Source of the DNA: Chrysomallon squamiferum
Taxonomy: Eukaryota > Mollusca > Gastropoda > Neomphalida > Peltospiridae
Direction of reading: 5' to 3'
Assembly (NCBI GenBank): GCA_012295275.1
Contig: CM022671.1
Coordinates: forward strand, 35,166,683 to 35,206,682
Length of the DNA: 40,000 nucleotides
Shown here: positions 1 through 15,304 of the stretch, piece by piece
Layout: each line of letters begins with the position of its first letter
How positions within the stretch are numbered: the stretch's first letter is position 1
Notes under the pieces: generated by a model
Told to the model about the DNA's origin: nothing
Database searches by the model: none
The model's input: only the letters and a program-made list of their open reading frames with translations
Translations under genes and position numbers: made by a program

Positions 1-53
1 GTAATGTTAGTAATAATAATAGTAATATGCAACTTAACCATTATATCTTTAAC

Positions 54-87
<34 letters not shown>

Positions 88-390
88 GTAGAAGTAGTAA
101 TAGCAGTAGCAGTAGTAGCAGTAACAGTAACAGTACTAGTTATAATAATAATACAACCAGTAGTAGTAATATTAGTAATAATAACAATAATAGTAATAAT
201 AATAGTAATACACAACTTAACCATTGTACCTTTAATAATAATAATAATATCAGTAGTAGTACTAATATTAGTAATAATAATAGTAATAGTAATAATAATA
301 ATAGTAATAATAATAACAACAATAATAGTAATAACTGTGAATTTAATAATAATGATGAAGATGATTACAATTATTATTAATTAACATTAG
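1..390. repeat. (AAT/AGT)n microsatellite-rich block
   Basis: Interrupted trinucleotide repeat, mostly AAT with AGT and AAC variants. A short non-repeat stretch (AACTTAACCATT...) occurs twice, near 30 and near 213, so the block itself was duplicated about 183 bases apart. Open frames across it give only poly-N, poly-S or poly-I strings and are not genes. Confidence 0.9.
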
Positions 391-600
391 CAAACTATTC
401 ATTTTAATTTTTGATAGTATAAAAAATTTAAATACATTCTTAAACATGAAATGTCAATACTTTTATGATTTATCAAAGATGAAATTTTGTCTTAAACATT
501 TTGAACAAATATACTTTTAACATGTTGTAACAGAAATGAGCAATAAATAGATATATATACCTACTTTTATATTTCTTGTGTAAATTTTGCAACCATATTC

Positions 601-640
<40 letters not shown>

Positions 641-1340
641 AGTGGTGTATCTATGAACATGGTGTATGCTTGTTAATGTATTTATGTGTCAGGATTTGTA
701 TCTGCTAGTATATTTACATGTATGGATGTTTGTGCATGTAAGTGCGTTTGTAACGTGTTTTCTTTAAGTGTGCAATTTCTATATTGTAACAAATAACTGA
801 AAAAGTGATTATACGTTATTTAAAAAATATATCCACACACAGGCAGCAGCTGGTTACCTAACATGTTCCTAAAAATACTAAAATGCACTGTCATTTGTTC
901 ATATTGAAAATGTTTTGAATTTCTCAATCACTTATCTGTTACCGTGAGATACATAATATTATTAATCTGACCTACTTTTTCTGTGTTTGTACTGTATTGT
1001 TTAATTTTCTGTTTTTAAATAACCATTATGTCATTCTCAAGATAAATTAGTGTTTCGATAATTAAATAAAAATAATTTACAGAGATAATAAAAGAGTGAC
1101 TACAAGAACTGTAAATCAAACTAAACGTCCATGGATTTTGTTTTATAAGCTTTACGTGCTGGGCTATTTATAGCTGAAATATTACTTGTTTTACTTGTTG
1201 ACATAGGTATGATAAATACGACACATAAAATATTATAATTAATCAATACCAAGGACACAAAACACTCAGATAAACACACTAACATTTGTCAGATTCGTTT
1301 TTCAAAGATTCTTCTTCTTCTTTTTTTCATTTATTTCCAG
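391..1340. other. Non-coding A/T-rich sequence with a (TG)n tract
   Basis: No coding similarity on either strand. A (TG)n microsatellite lies at about 603-639. The last 30 bases (1311-1340) are a pyrimidine-rich tract ending in CAG and look like the 3' splice site of an intron in the 5' untranslated region of the next gene. Its first exon would then lie upstream, but I cannot place it. Confidence 0.6.
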
Positions 1341-1360
1341 AAAATATTCTCCATCACAAA

Positions 1361-2774
1361 ATGGCTAACAAAATTGAACATTTTTCTGTCGAAGACGACA
1401 GGAACAATCGGAGAAACCAACAGAGGTACAGCGTGGACTCCACGGACGGGCTCAGGGAGAAGATAAAAGAACAGCTACGCAGACATCGCTACTTGCAGGT
1501 TCTATTCTTCTTCATCATACTCAGCATCGACAGCGTTGACCTCATCGCGGACTGGCTGTTCTACACTGACCTCAGCCTGGCACAGCAGGGCCTCGTTTAC
1601 GGCATTCCTGACCAAAGCGCGGTCAAAGCTCTGCTGTTCTTCTCCATCGTTGGCTCGATAACCTTCGTCTTTGAGACGGTGAACCTGGGCAAGGAGTTGT
1701 TCACCGAGTATCCGTGGTTCAACACCGACATGATTTCGGCCATTACGATGTGGATCGAAGACATTCCTCAGATAGCGATCAACGTCTACATCTCGCTCTG
1801 TCGCGAGGATCCGATCAGCGTCTTTCAGCTGACTAAGGCCGCAGTCGTCATCCTCGGCATCGTTCTGAGGATCATCATCTCGTCTGTCCGCTACTGCAGC
1901 CACGCCAGCCTCGTCGAACTCAAGCAGAGGGATGCAGAATCTCGCCGGCACGTCGCCTACCGCGCGTTTATGATGCTCGGCCTCATCATCAACATGGCCG
2001 GCGCAGTCGCAATCTTCGTCTTCACGCAGACCAGCAGGGACCTCAGTGGAAAGGTCATATTCGAAGTTCCCGAAACCATCTTCGAGGACCGTTTCCACGA
2101 CGACAGGTACTTCAGCAACGTCAGTGTATACTTCCACCACCCGACCTTCGACTACGCAGACAGTAATCTGAGCGACACCAGCACCAACTGGATGAGGATA
2201 ATGGCCATCAACAGCATCAGGAACCTTCCGGAAAAGGAGATTATGTTTAATTACCAGTTTGAAGATTCGAACTTGGATCTGAAAATGTTGCTGTGGGAAA
2301 ATCGACGGAGGAAAGAAATGGGTTGCTCAGGAATGCTACAGTCTCGTCAAATCAACAAAACAAATGACTCCCGTTTCTCCTTGTGACAGTTCCTTCATCT
2401 CAGGAATTTCAATCATCTTCCAGTTTTCGTTCACCCCTCCAGAAAAAATATTCCGTAAGCTTGTGTTTGGTGACATAGCGTTCAACGTTGTGACGAATCA
2501 AACTGGTTCATGTGAGCCCATCAGTGAAAGCAACATAACCGACGTGATTGTGAATCATTTCTCTGTGCCTGTCGCGGTTCATTACTTCCGCACGACAGTC
2601 GGCGAGGCCAACCACGTGATCGTCGAAGGAGGGACAGCACGTTTCTATGACAACGAAAGAGATCTGATTGAAATTAGAAAGGTGTGGGAGACTGGGTGGA
2701 TGAACTGTGAAACAAAGGGAAGTCTGGCACCCCACCCCGATCCTCAGATTAAACCTCCCTGTGACACAATATAA
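1361..2774 (+). CDS. Multi-pass membrane protein of unknown function, frame-slipped
   Basis: I do not recognise a named family. The ATG at 1361 follows a good context (CACAAAATGG) and lies 20 bases after a likely splice acceptor at 1340. The first frame gives 341 residues and stops at 2386: a charged N-terminus, then hydrophobic segments at about residues 45-67, 88-108, 122-147 (with an EDIPQ motif), 156-176 and 201-222. A non-membrane C-terminal part with N-glycosylation sequons follows. The protein continues in another frame from about 2364 to 2774, including a conserved-looking cysteine, a FGDIAFN segment and the ending VWETGWMNC. Removing one base in the A-rich stretch 2357-2364 would join the frames, so this is either an assembly indel or a young pseudogene. 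The coding part is clearly richer in G and C than its surroundings. Similar five-span proteins exist as unnamed families in molluscs, from memory only. Confidence 0.7.
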
Positions 2775-2806
2775 AACTGAACAGCAGCAAGTCATTTAAA
2801 ACAGTA

Positions 2807-3110
2807 GAATTTAGTAAGTCATTCATACAAATGTAAATCTAGACTTTAGTAAGTCATTCATACAAATGTAAATCTAGACTATACCAAATAATTCATACAA
2901 ATGTAAATCTAGACTTTAGTAAATCGTTTATATAAACATAAATCTAATTTTCAGTAAGATATTTAGACTTCAGCAACACATCTAACAGAAGTCTATATTT
3001 TAGTATTTTATTTACAGAAATATATATCTAGACTTTAGTAAGTCATTTATACAAATGTAAATCTAGACTTTAGTAAGTCATTTATATAAAACCCAAATCT
3101 ACATTTTCTA
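2807..3110. repeat. 35-bp minisatellite, imperfect
   Basis: Unit AGACTTTAGTAAGTCATTCA plus 15 further bases ending in AAATCT. Two clean copies stand at about 2838-2882, and more diverged ones run to about 3108, with a degraded middle section near 2950-3010. It lies just behind the stop codon of the membrane-protein gene, in its presumed 3' region. Confidence 0.75.
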
Positions 3111-3937
3111 GGTCTTTATATCACAATTTAGAAAAAATTTGAAAATTAAAAGTAGACTGTTACTGCTGTTTCTTGACAAATTTTAAAATCAAAATATCAA
3201 ATTATTTTTGAAACATGATCATAATTTATGATCTTGCTAAGAAAGTAAAAGGTACACATTTATGAATGTTATTTCACAAACACATTCAAGCATTGCCATG
3301 TATGGGAAACTTCTCAAACTGATGGAAGTTTTGTAAGTGCAAGCAAATTGAAAAACACAAGTCACTCTGACAAACAGACTGGTCAGGTACTGTATGGATT
3401 AGAAGCAGTAATCCAGGAATAGTGGCCAATGATCTGATCAAGTGTGGATTATATCTGAAATCTGAATAAATACAAACAAAGACTTTTACCAAATTTCTGC
3501 AGAAGATTCTGAAGACAATTACATCATCTTATTTCATGTCAGAAACTCATCAATCACCAGTAAAAATCTTTCTCTTTCATGGACTTATGATCATCTTTAT
3601 TTATGTATTTTAAATTATATATTTTTAGTTATTATATAATATGTGCTAATGTGCTAAGTCTGCCTCTCGAACCCGACTCCTCTAAAACCATGTTATAAGG
3701 GAGATAAATCATGTTGATACAGCAAGGGAAACAAATCTAGTTTATACAGGAAGGGAGACAAATCTATTTGATACAGGAAGGTAATAAAACCTAGCTAATA
3801 TTTGAAAGGTACTGAACAGAATACCAGTCAAAAATAATAATAATAATAATATGAAACACATGGATAAAAGGAAAATACTGCAGTGGTATATTACATTCAC
3901 ATAACTCAGTGTATGAGTAAGAAGATGATGGACTCAC
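3111..3937. other. Non-coding; short 27-bp repeat cluster
   Basis: No exon found on either strand. Three imperfect 27-bp copies (core GGGAGACAAATCTATTTGAT) stand at about 3699-3780, starting with AAGGGAGATAA. In particular, I see nothing here that could code the missing C-terminal WD repeats of the Notchless gene, whose last visible donor is at 3937. Confidence 0.6.
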
Positions 3938-4285
3938 CACTGTCAGTATTTTCTCGGTGCACTATTGAAGCTTGAGCTGGATCAAAAGCTCCTGTCCTCA
4001 TGACGTAGTCGGTGTTGAGTGCCATTGTATTCACCCAGTGACCATGACCCTGTAGAGTTCTACACAACACACCCTATAACAATAAGGAGGAGGTTCAGGG
4101 ATCAGATTGTGTTACTACTGGTCATTAGATATTTATTTAATTGTTTCTTTAAATAATACTGTTAGCAATAACAAATGACATTAATAATATCTGTACAGTA
4201 TTACAGTCCTTTCTTCTTTTTTTGTTAATATATTTTAATACATTTATTTTTTTAAATAATGTAACAATTGCTTTTTTTTCATGCA

Positions 4286-4345
<60 letters not shown>

Positions 4346-7254
4346 TTTTATCTTTTTTGTTGAATAATATTGTCAACCTTCGTAATAATAATAATAAATA
4401 ACAACAGTACTGATGCATTTTATAACTGAATAACTGATTGCAGGTTCTGATTATTTTTGTTTTATTATTAAATATATTTTAAATTTTTACTGTATTACTT
4501 GTTCATTTTGTTATAAAAATTGTGACCATTTTGCTGCATTATTAAATTTCCAGCAAAATCAACAAGAATAGTAGCTCCACAGACAGCAGCACCTACTGGG
4601 CTGATACAATGTCTGGGAATCCCTGGGGGTCTGCCCACTTCTCACACTGTTATGAGAATTTTTATAGGGCTGCAGGATAAATGTGCTTTCCAAGCTAACA
4701 GTAACTCAATTTTGCTTATGGCAAGAAAAGGGTTAAACAAGAGAAATTCTTTAAATATTAGTTGGATAGACAACATGTCTTCAGAATCATTACATAACTG
4801 ATAATTTAGTTTCATGTTGCAGTCAGAATCCGGTGGTCTTATAGATGAATATTTAGCAGCAAAATTCAGTGGTTAAACAGATGCTTAAAGAAAAAAGGAA
4901 AGAAAAAAAGTCAGTGTTAAACTGTTTTCATGTCTCATTACACTAAAATATTCATTTACTGAAATTTAGTATCAGTGAATAAACATTAACAGTTTAAAAA
5001 AATACAAAACAGATTTTAGAAATCCAAGATGGCTGCTTACGTCTTCTGCTCTCCACACTTTGATGGTTCTGTCCTGTGATGATGTGTACAAAAGATTGGT
5101 TCCGCCCCATTTAACACACGACACAGACTGGAGGTGACCGGACAGTGTAAGATGACATTGACCTAAAACTGTGTCCCAAATCTTCACTGTACAGTCCTGT
5201 AAGAAATTAAAATAATTACAAATTAATTTTAATAAAGTTTTTGTTAAATATTTTTGATAATAAACTTTTAAATAAGTTCAAAAACCAGTTCTTTACAATC
5301 CCTCATCAAGTCCATTTTTCTTAATTTGTTGAAGATGTCTGGATGGGTTGGAGACAGAGAGAGCGATACAAACAGAAATATTTTGTTTGGGAGATCAATC
5401 CAAAGCACATCTATGTATGTTTTAGGATGTTTTTTTATTTGGATATACATTTTTAAATTTTAAAATGAATGTAGTTTACATACAAACAAAAGTTTCTTAA
5501 TGAAAAGGATACAATATCTGCTTTCTTTAACACTAAAAACTGGAAGATAACAGAAACTCTAGAATTACGCAGACAAATTCAAACATTCAGTGATTTATAA
5601 GCATGAATGACTAAGTGATTTGTCAAACCAGTGATTGGTTTTATATGTTCTGTGTCCTTTCACTGCTAAACTTTTATTTAAAATTAATTGCTCTGACTGA
5701 CTAGATGAAGAAACACACACCTTTGAAGAGCTTGCCAAATACCTGCAATCTGGATCTCTGAAATTAAAAAAATACCATCAATGTTATAATCAGATCAAAC
5801 ACAACTGGTTAAAAGTTCAAAGGTTGTAACATTAAAATTTATTATTTATTAAATCATAAGTCATGACTCATTAGGTTGTATCCATTTGAAATAAGTGATT
5901 ATGAAATGTTGATTGAAAGTGTATTTAAATAATATCTTGATATTAACTGAAAAAAAAAAAAGATTTTCATTTGTAAATATTGATTTGTTATGGTGAATTA
6001 ACAGTTTACAAAAGAAAAAAAATGAAGAATAAAATTAAAAAAAATTTTAAATTTAAAAAACTATACAGATGTAATGGTTTCCATGACAACCAAGTGATCC
6101 ACTGTTTATGACCAATCAGAGTGCTTCCTATCTGTTTGCCCGAACCTGGATCCCAGATGCAGATTTGACTATTTTTACATCCCGAGGCCAGTTTGCGACC
6201 ATCAGGAGACCAGCTGATACTGAGAATCCAGTGTCGGTGACCTGCAGACAGAAACATTCAAAAAACTTACAGTAGTTTCAAAAATAAATAAATAAACTGA
6301 AGTTAGTTTGGCATCTCATTAAGGTGTTTTATACATTCCATGTCTTAAATCAAACATTTTCCATTAGAAATCTGCTTTAGCAAGCCATCAGATATTATAA
6401 AAATATCGATGAAGCTTAAAAAAAAAAAAGAAGAAAGAGAACTGCATAAACAAATGCAAAACACAGCTGCAAATTCCAAAGCATATTACATTCAATCAGG
6501 ATAATTTTTAAAAACTGGTTATCCATTTTTGCTGTTTAATGTTTGTTTACCTTTGCAAGTGAACTGAGGAGTTTCTGTGTTGACATCCCAAAACCTGATT
6601 GTTGTATCTCCTGATCCACTAGCCAAGTATCTGAATATTTTAAAAAAATCTTTAAATCTAAGAAATATGCCAATGTGATATTCACACACACACTTTTGTA
6701 CATTCTTCTCAATTAGTTATTCTCTTTCATTCATTTCATTATTCAGTCTTTTCTTTACCTCTCATTCTTTCACTCTTTCTCTCAGTCACTCACATATATT
6801 GTTTATAACGAATAACAAAATATCAATGCAACACTAAAATTAAATGATAATAGTAATAACAATAATAATAATAATAATGACAATAACAATAAAATTAATA
6901 ATAATAATAATCATAATAATAATGACAATAAAATTAATAAATTAATAATGATAATAATAATAATGACAGTAAAATTAATAATGATAATAATGATAATAAT
7001 AATGACAATAATAATAATGACAGTAACAATAATGACAATAACAATGACAATAACAATAAAATTAATAATAATAATAATAATGACAATAACAATATAATTA
7101 ATAATGATAATAATAATGACAATAATGAATAAAATTAATAATAATAATAATAATAATGACAATAAAATAAAAAATAATATAATAATAATGACAATAAAAT
7201 TAATAATAATAATAATAATAAAAATGACAATAACAATAATGACAATAACAATAA

Positions 7255-7304
<50 letters not shown>

Positions 7305-8428
7305 CAAATTTTTTTATAAAAATAATAACAATAACAATAACAATGGTAACAACAACAACAACAACAGCAATCAGAAACCTGCCATCAGGACTGAATGAGG
7401 CTGCTATGACTGCGTCAGCGTGTCCTTCGATGGAGCTGGTGCAGCGAGTGACCGCTCGGACATGAAACACGGCCTGTGGCTGATAGATAATCTCTACAAC
7501 CTGCTCCGTGTTTTCCAGATCCTCAGTACTCAGGGCACCTGACAAACTGTCCAGTATCTCAGTGTCCTTAACAAAGAATGAGTAGGGAATTGTCTCCTCC
7601 TGTTTGAAGAAACAAAACAGCACAGTGAATGTTTATTTAATAACAGTTCAAATATATCCTTTATTTTAATTTTTTCTTTTTTTTTTTAAATATGTGTGTC
7701 ATATATAGAAATTATTTTTAAATAAAATGTGTATTATGTCCTACTTTTTGAAGAATGGCATTGCAGACAAGTTGAAGTTTATCCACAGTGATGTCAATGG
7801 GTAGATCAAATGGAGTTCCAATAACTTCCCCATTTTCACTCTTAAACTGAGCTAGCAGACGTTTTCCATCATCACCAGCAGCTTGATCCTCATCAACACT
7901 ACGAATAATATCAATAAAAAGGTTTTGTAAAATTCTGAAAATATTTTATTCATCACATAACAGAAGATGATAAAAATAACAACATTTATGCTAATATTAA
8001 AACCTAGCCTTCAAATATTTTGAAAGTTCTTGTTACTGATGAAATGAATAAATATTCTTCTGTGATTATATTATAGTGACAGTCATAATTATGAAAATGT
8101 AACATTATTTAATACTAACACTTTAACAGTAACACTAACAGTAACAGTAAATGAGTAATTGAAACTATCACCTTTTATTCTGAACAGTGATCAAAGTTAA
8201 TAATCAAGATCGCAGTAACAAAATAACAGTATAAATATTAATGATAATATTATCATTTATCAATTTATGAGGTTTTTAACTTTATAGTTTACCGACCTTA
8301 TTAAAATTAATGATTCAATGATTAAGTACGATTATTTTCTGATAACTGATAAAGTTCATTTTGACCATGTGTATTAAAATAATTTAATTTCCTTAATATA
8401 CAAATAAAAACAAAATTTCCCACCTCAT
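3938..8428 (-). CDS. NLE1: Notchless homolog 1 (WD40 ribosome assembly factor), 3' end missing
   Basis: Notchless binds the AAA ATPase midasin and promotes late 60S ribosome maturation; it was first found as a Notch modulator. Coding exons in transcript order: 8428-8424 (tentative, only ATGAG), 7898-7745, 7599-7379, 6630-6551, 6241-6067, 5757-5721, 5196-5041, 4073-3938. All have GT-AG borders and all phases agree, giving 321 residues. Residues about 15-120 are the NLE ubiquitin-like domain ([36 protein letters not shown]). WD repeats follow with [41 protein letters not shown] and [11 protein letters not shown], ending in [20 protein letters not shown]. The family is usually near 485 residues, so about 165 residues (the last WD repeats) are absent. 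The final donor GTGAGT at 3937 is intact, so the rest may lie before base 1, with the membrane-protein gene nested in that intron, or the copy is truncated. The first exon is the weakest call. Confidence 0.9.
4290..4337. repeat. (TA)n microsatellite in NLE1 intron
   Basis: Uninterrupted AT dinucleotide tract inside the intron between the last two visible NLE1 exons. Confidence 0.9.
6840..7345. repeat. (AAT)n/(AAC)n compound microsatellite in NLE1 intron
   Basis: About 500 bases of AAT units mixed with GACAAT and AACAAT, filling most of the intron between the exons at 7379-7599 and 6551-6630. The long leucine/isoleucine frames on the minus strand come from this repeat and run out of the upstream exon; they are not protein. 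Confidence 0.9.
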
Positions 8429-10030
8429 AATTTAGTTTAAAAAAAGATCTCGAATTTATGTTAACTTATTTAGCACGTGTTTATGTTTTCATCGTTCCAC
8501 AACGTTAGACTGATATTCCTCTTCGCCAACGTTTATATCAACTTACAGCGGAACTCATTTATAAAAACGATGTACTACTACAAGACTGTAGACCAATCAA
8601 CAGTCACTACCTAAAACAGCGCCTTTTATCAAATATGTTCAGTTGTATTAGTAACCCTTGTAGGGCGACACAAATAGTAAAACAATTTGAAATAACAACA
8701 ACAATAATAATCGTTCATGCAAGAAATCATTTGATGTTTAACACTGACTTAGTATCTGATTCACCTTCAAGGATTACAAATGGTTATCAGACAAAAGATG
8801 TTAAAAAAAATTTATAATAATAAAATAAAATAAAATAAGTAAAATAAAAAATAAATAAATTTACAGATAAATATAATATTGCAATATAGGTTTATTTAAA
8901 AATAATCAAAGAAAAAAAGCAGAATAGCGTTTTATATGCCACTAATTTGACTAAAACACAGCTCTAAGAGTAATTCAAGGGCGATTTTATGTGGTATCTG
9001 CATTTGAATAATTTCTTAGTAATAAAATGATTAAATGCCCCGTTGACAGCAAAACCAAACCCAACATTTTCTGCCCATGGATAGTTATTAATCTTATTAT
9101 ATATAGAGTCAAAGTATAAATATATGAAACTGCTATATATATAATCTTGATTGTATTGTTTCTCTTAATATCATTTTAGGTTCAAATTCTTCTACAGGGT
9201 CCAACTGTGTTAAAATTTTCAGCATATATGAACACATTAATTTATTTGACTTGTTGCATTGTCTTCTGTTAACAAACTCACATCCAATTATCCTAGAAGG
9301 TTGTAAACATTTGATATCTTTTATTTGCAAAGTAATTAAGACTACCACAGTAATGCAAAAATATTTTTATGATTTTTTTTTTTTTTTTTTTTAAAACGAA
9401 AAAAAAAAGTTTTTCTATTCAGTGCTCATACTAGCACATGTACCTTTTTTTTGAGCTTACAATTTGCCAAAGGCATATTGTATTAAACCAGGATTACTCA
9501 ACACAAATCTGCATATAATCCGACAGGTCGTATTTCCACTTTTAATGGATTAACATCTGCAGGTGTTCACCACGTAGAATACCATTACTACTGCCATACC
9601 AAACATTGTTCTTCGAGACTAATGACTTTCAATTTATATTTACAAAATACAGGTATGACTGTTGAAAACTGGAAATGGTTCTGAAATTGATTGAATGATT
9701 TATTAATGCTGCTTTTAATAATTTACACTAACTTTTTACTTTTTTAAATCCTAGTTATGTTTTTAAAATTTAAGAAAGAATAAAAAAACTAATCTTCTTA
9801 TCTTTAATAATGCAACAAGAGGACTTTATTACTGCTAAAAAGCCAGTTTGCCTGATTACACAGCAGTTGTAACCAGTTATAATTAGAACAACTTCTTTTT
9901 GTTTAGTATATACTCAGTACATAACCATGTACCAAGAAAGTCAGTGTAAAATTTCCCTTCTGAATAAGATTGTTCATTTTGAGAAACATTTCTCCTAGTG
10001 TAAAATAATTGATAAATATAACACCAAGAC
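8429..10030. other. Intergenic region between NLE1 and RPL23A
   Basis: Holds the NLE1 promoter region on the minus strand, directly above 8428. Nothing else is recognisable. A T-run followed by an A-run (about 9370-9410) could form a hairpin. A minus-strand open frame at 9133-9348 (71 codons) matches nothing I know. Confidence 0.5.
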
Positions 10031-10051
10031 AATTGAAAGTTTTTATATTTT

Positions 10052-10057
10052 TTTATT
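10052..10057 (-). terminator. Polyadenylation signal of RPL23A
   Basis: AATAAA on the minus strand, 21 bases after the TAA stop codon of RPL23A. This short 3' untranslated region is typical of ribosomal-protein genes. Confidence 0.6.
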
Positions 10058-10077
10058 TTCTTCTGGATGTTGTTACG

Positions 10078-13708
<3,631 letters not shown>

Positions 13709-13726
13709 GTTGCCGTAAAAAGGAAG
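13709..13726 (-). promoter_or_regulatory. Probable 5' TOP leader of RPL23A
   Basis: Upstream of the RPL23A ATG the minus strand reads CTTCCTTTTTACGGCAAC. A cytosine followed by an unbroken pyrimidine tract is the terminal oligopyrimidine start used by translation-machinery genes and controlled through mTOR/LARP1. Transcription is inferred to begin at 13726, giving an 18-base leader. Confidence 0.6.
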
Positions 13727-13996
13727 TGTGGGGTTTACACGATCTCCGTGCAAAGAATCTGTTTCCGGTTAATTTGTCCATTCAAGAGTCACCATGACCA
13801 ATCAATGCTACCTTCCTATGATGGCAAAAAGAATATAAATGAACAACAAAAAATATTAATTAGTTCCGTTTGAAATATATCCTTTTTTTTTAATTGCTGC
13901 ACATTTTGATATATCTGAAGTAAAAAAAACCAAACAAACAATAAAACCAAACAATATCTCAATAATATCCATATGTTAAATAAGTAAATAAATAAC

Positions 13997-14041
<45 letters not shown>

Positions 14042-14977
14042 AAGTAAAATTCATGAGAAACGGTCCAAGTGTTTTGCTTGAAACAATTATATAATCAATG
14101 CTTGTGTCTTCAAAGACAGGGTTTGAACTTATGGAACATATAATGATATACAGACTGGGCGAAAAACTGCGGCACTAATTTTTTTATTTATTTATTTTTT
14201 AATTCACTGATTTATTTCTTATTTTCTTATTATTTATGTCTTTATTTTTACGTTTACATTTACTTTAAGGATATCTTATTAGAAAGATAATAATTAACGA
14301 AATACTCTGGGAATGGAGTTTAGATTTACCAGAATCATGAATCTTGATACTCCGAAAATTGACAAGAAACTCATGAAACCCTTTTTCAGGATATAGTTAT
14401 GTAACATAATACATGAATTCCATACACCCTTTTTGGTTGTCTAGTGGTTCTTTACTTATATTAACAGTCCATTTATTTCCTGTTCCGGTAAAATGATAAA
14501 TTCCATGTGCCAATAACATCAATAGGTATTTTTATTACGTTCTCTAAAAGGAAGTTAAGGCAAAAGATTGATTTAGGAAACATATTGCAAAAACAACCTG
14601 AGACAATCGGATAAAATGGTTTTGTAATTTTATAATAATAAACGTAATTAATATTTTCGTTTTATACAGATTTGACTGATGAATCTCAGGTCAATTTATA
14701 ATTTTAAAGCAGTAAAGTATTAATATAGATTAACTTTAAAGGATTTGTAGAAATTTATATATATATATATAAAAAAAAAAAAAAAAAAAATTCATCTGTA
14801 TATAGTTAGTTGAGTGTTGACAAGTTGTGAACTAAAATTTGTTAATTAAACAGCCTACTCAGCTAATAATAATATAAATATTATAAATATAGTATAATTT
14901 TATATTACTATTTTATTCTTATATACAGGTATGGAATAATCAGATGACTTGTTCATTTGTTTAGTTGTGTCAAACTG
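13727..14977. promoter_or_regulatory. Shared upstream region of RPL23A and the Rab gene
   Basis: About 1.25 kb separates the two divergent start codons. It contains the RPL23A promoter (a CCGGAAAC box lies at about 13760-13770 on the minus strand), a (TTA)n tract at 13996-14041, and an (AT)n plus A-run at 14757-14790. No coding sequence is seen. Confidence 0.55.
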
Positions 14978-15273
14978 ATGTCGGCTGGTCGAATTATGCT
15001 TTCACACGTTGCCAAGGATCGAGTTGTTTCAAAATTTCCTCAGGTCAGTACAAACTTCAGTATCTTTTCAGTTAGTTAAAACAAAAATGAATACAAACAA
15101 AGAATCAACAGTAACCCCCAAACAACAACAAACAAACAAACAAAAACAACAAAAAAAAACATCCAAAAAGCCTTCTCAAACCCTCCCCAACAAAACAACA
15201 GCAGTAATAAATAAATAAAACACCAAAAATGAAAACAACTACAAAGCAAACAATATGTACAATAAAAACAATA

Positions 15274-15304
<31 letters not shown>

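Noticed and set aside
27-380. Poly-asparagine/serine open frame
   Set aside because: Translation of an AAT/AGT microsatellite; no flanking non-repeat coding sequence.
1502-2140. 212-codon minus-strand open frame (acidic, D/E/V-rich)
   Set aside because: It is the antisense shadow of the membrane-protein exon; the sense strand has membrane segments and a proper start context.
9133-9348. 71-codon minus-strand open frame near NLE1
   Set aside because: No recognisable motif, no splice partners, A/T-rich composition like its surroundings.
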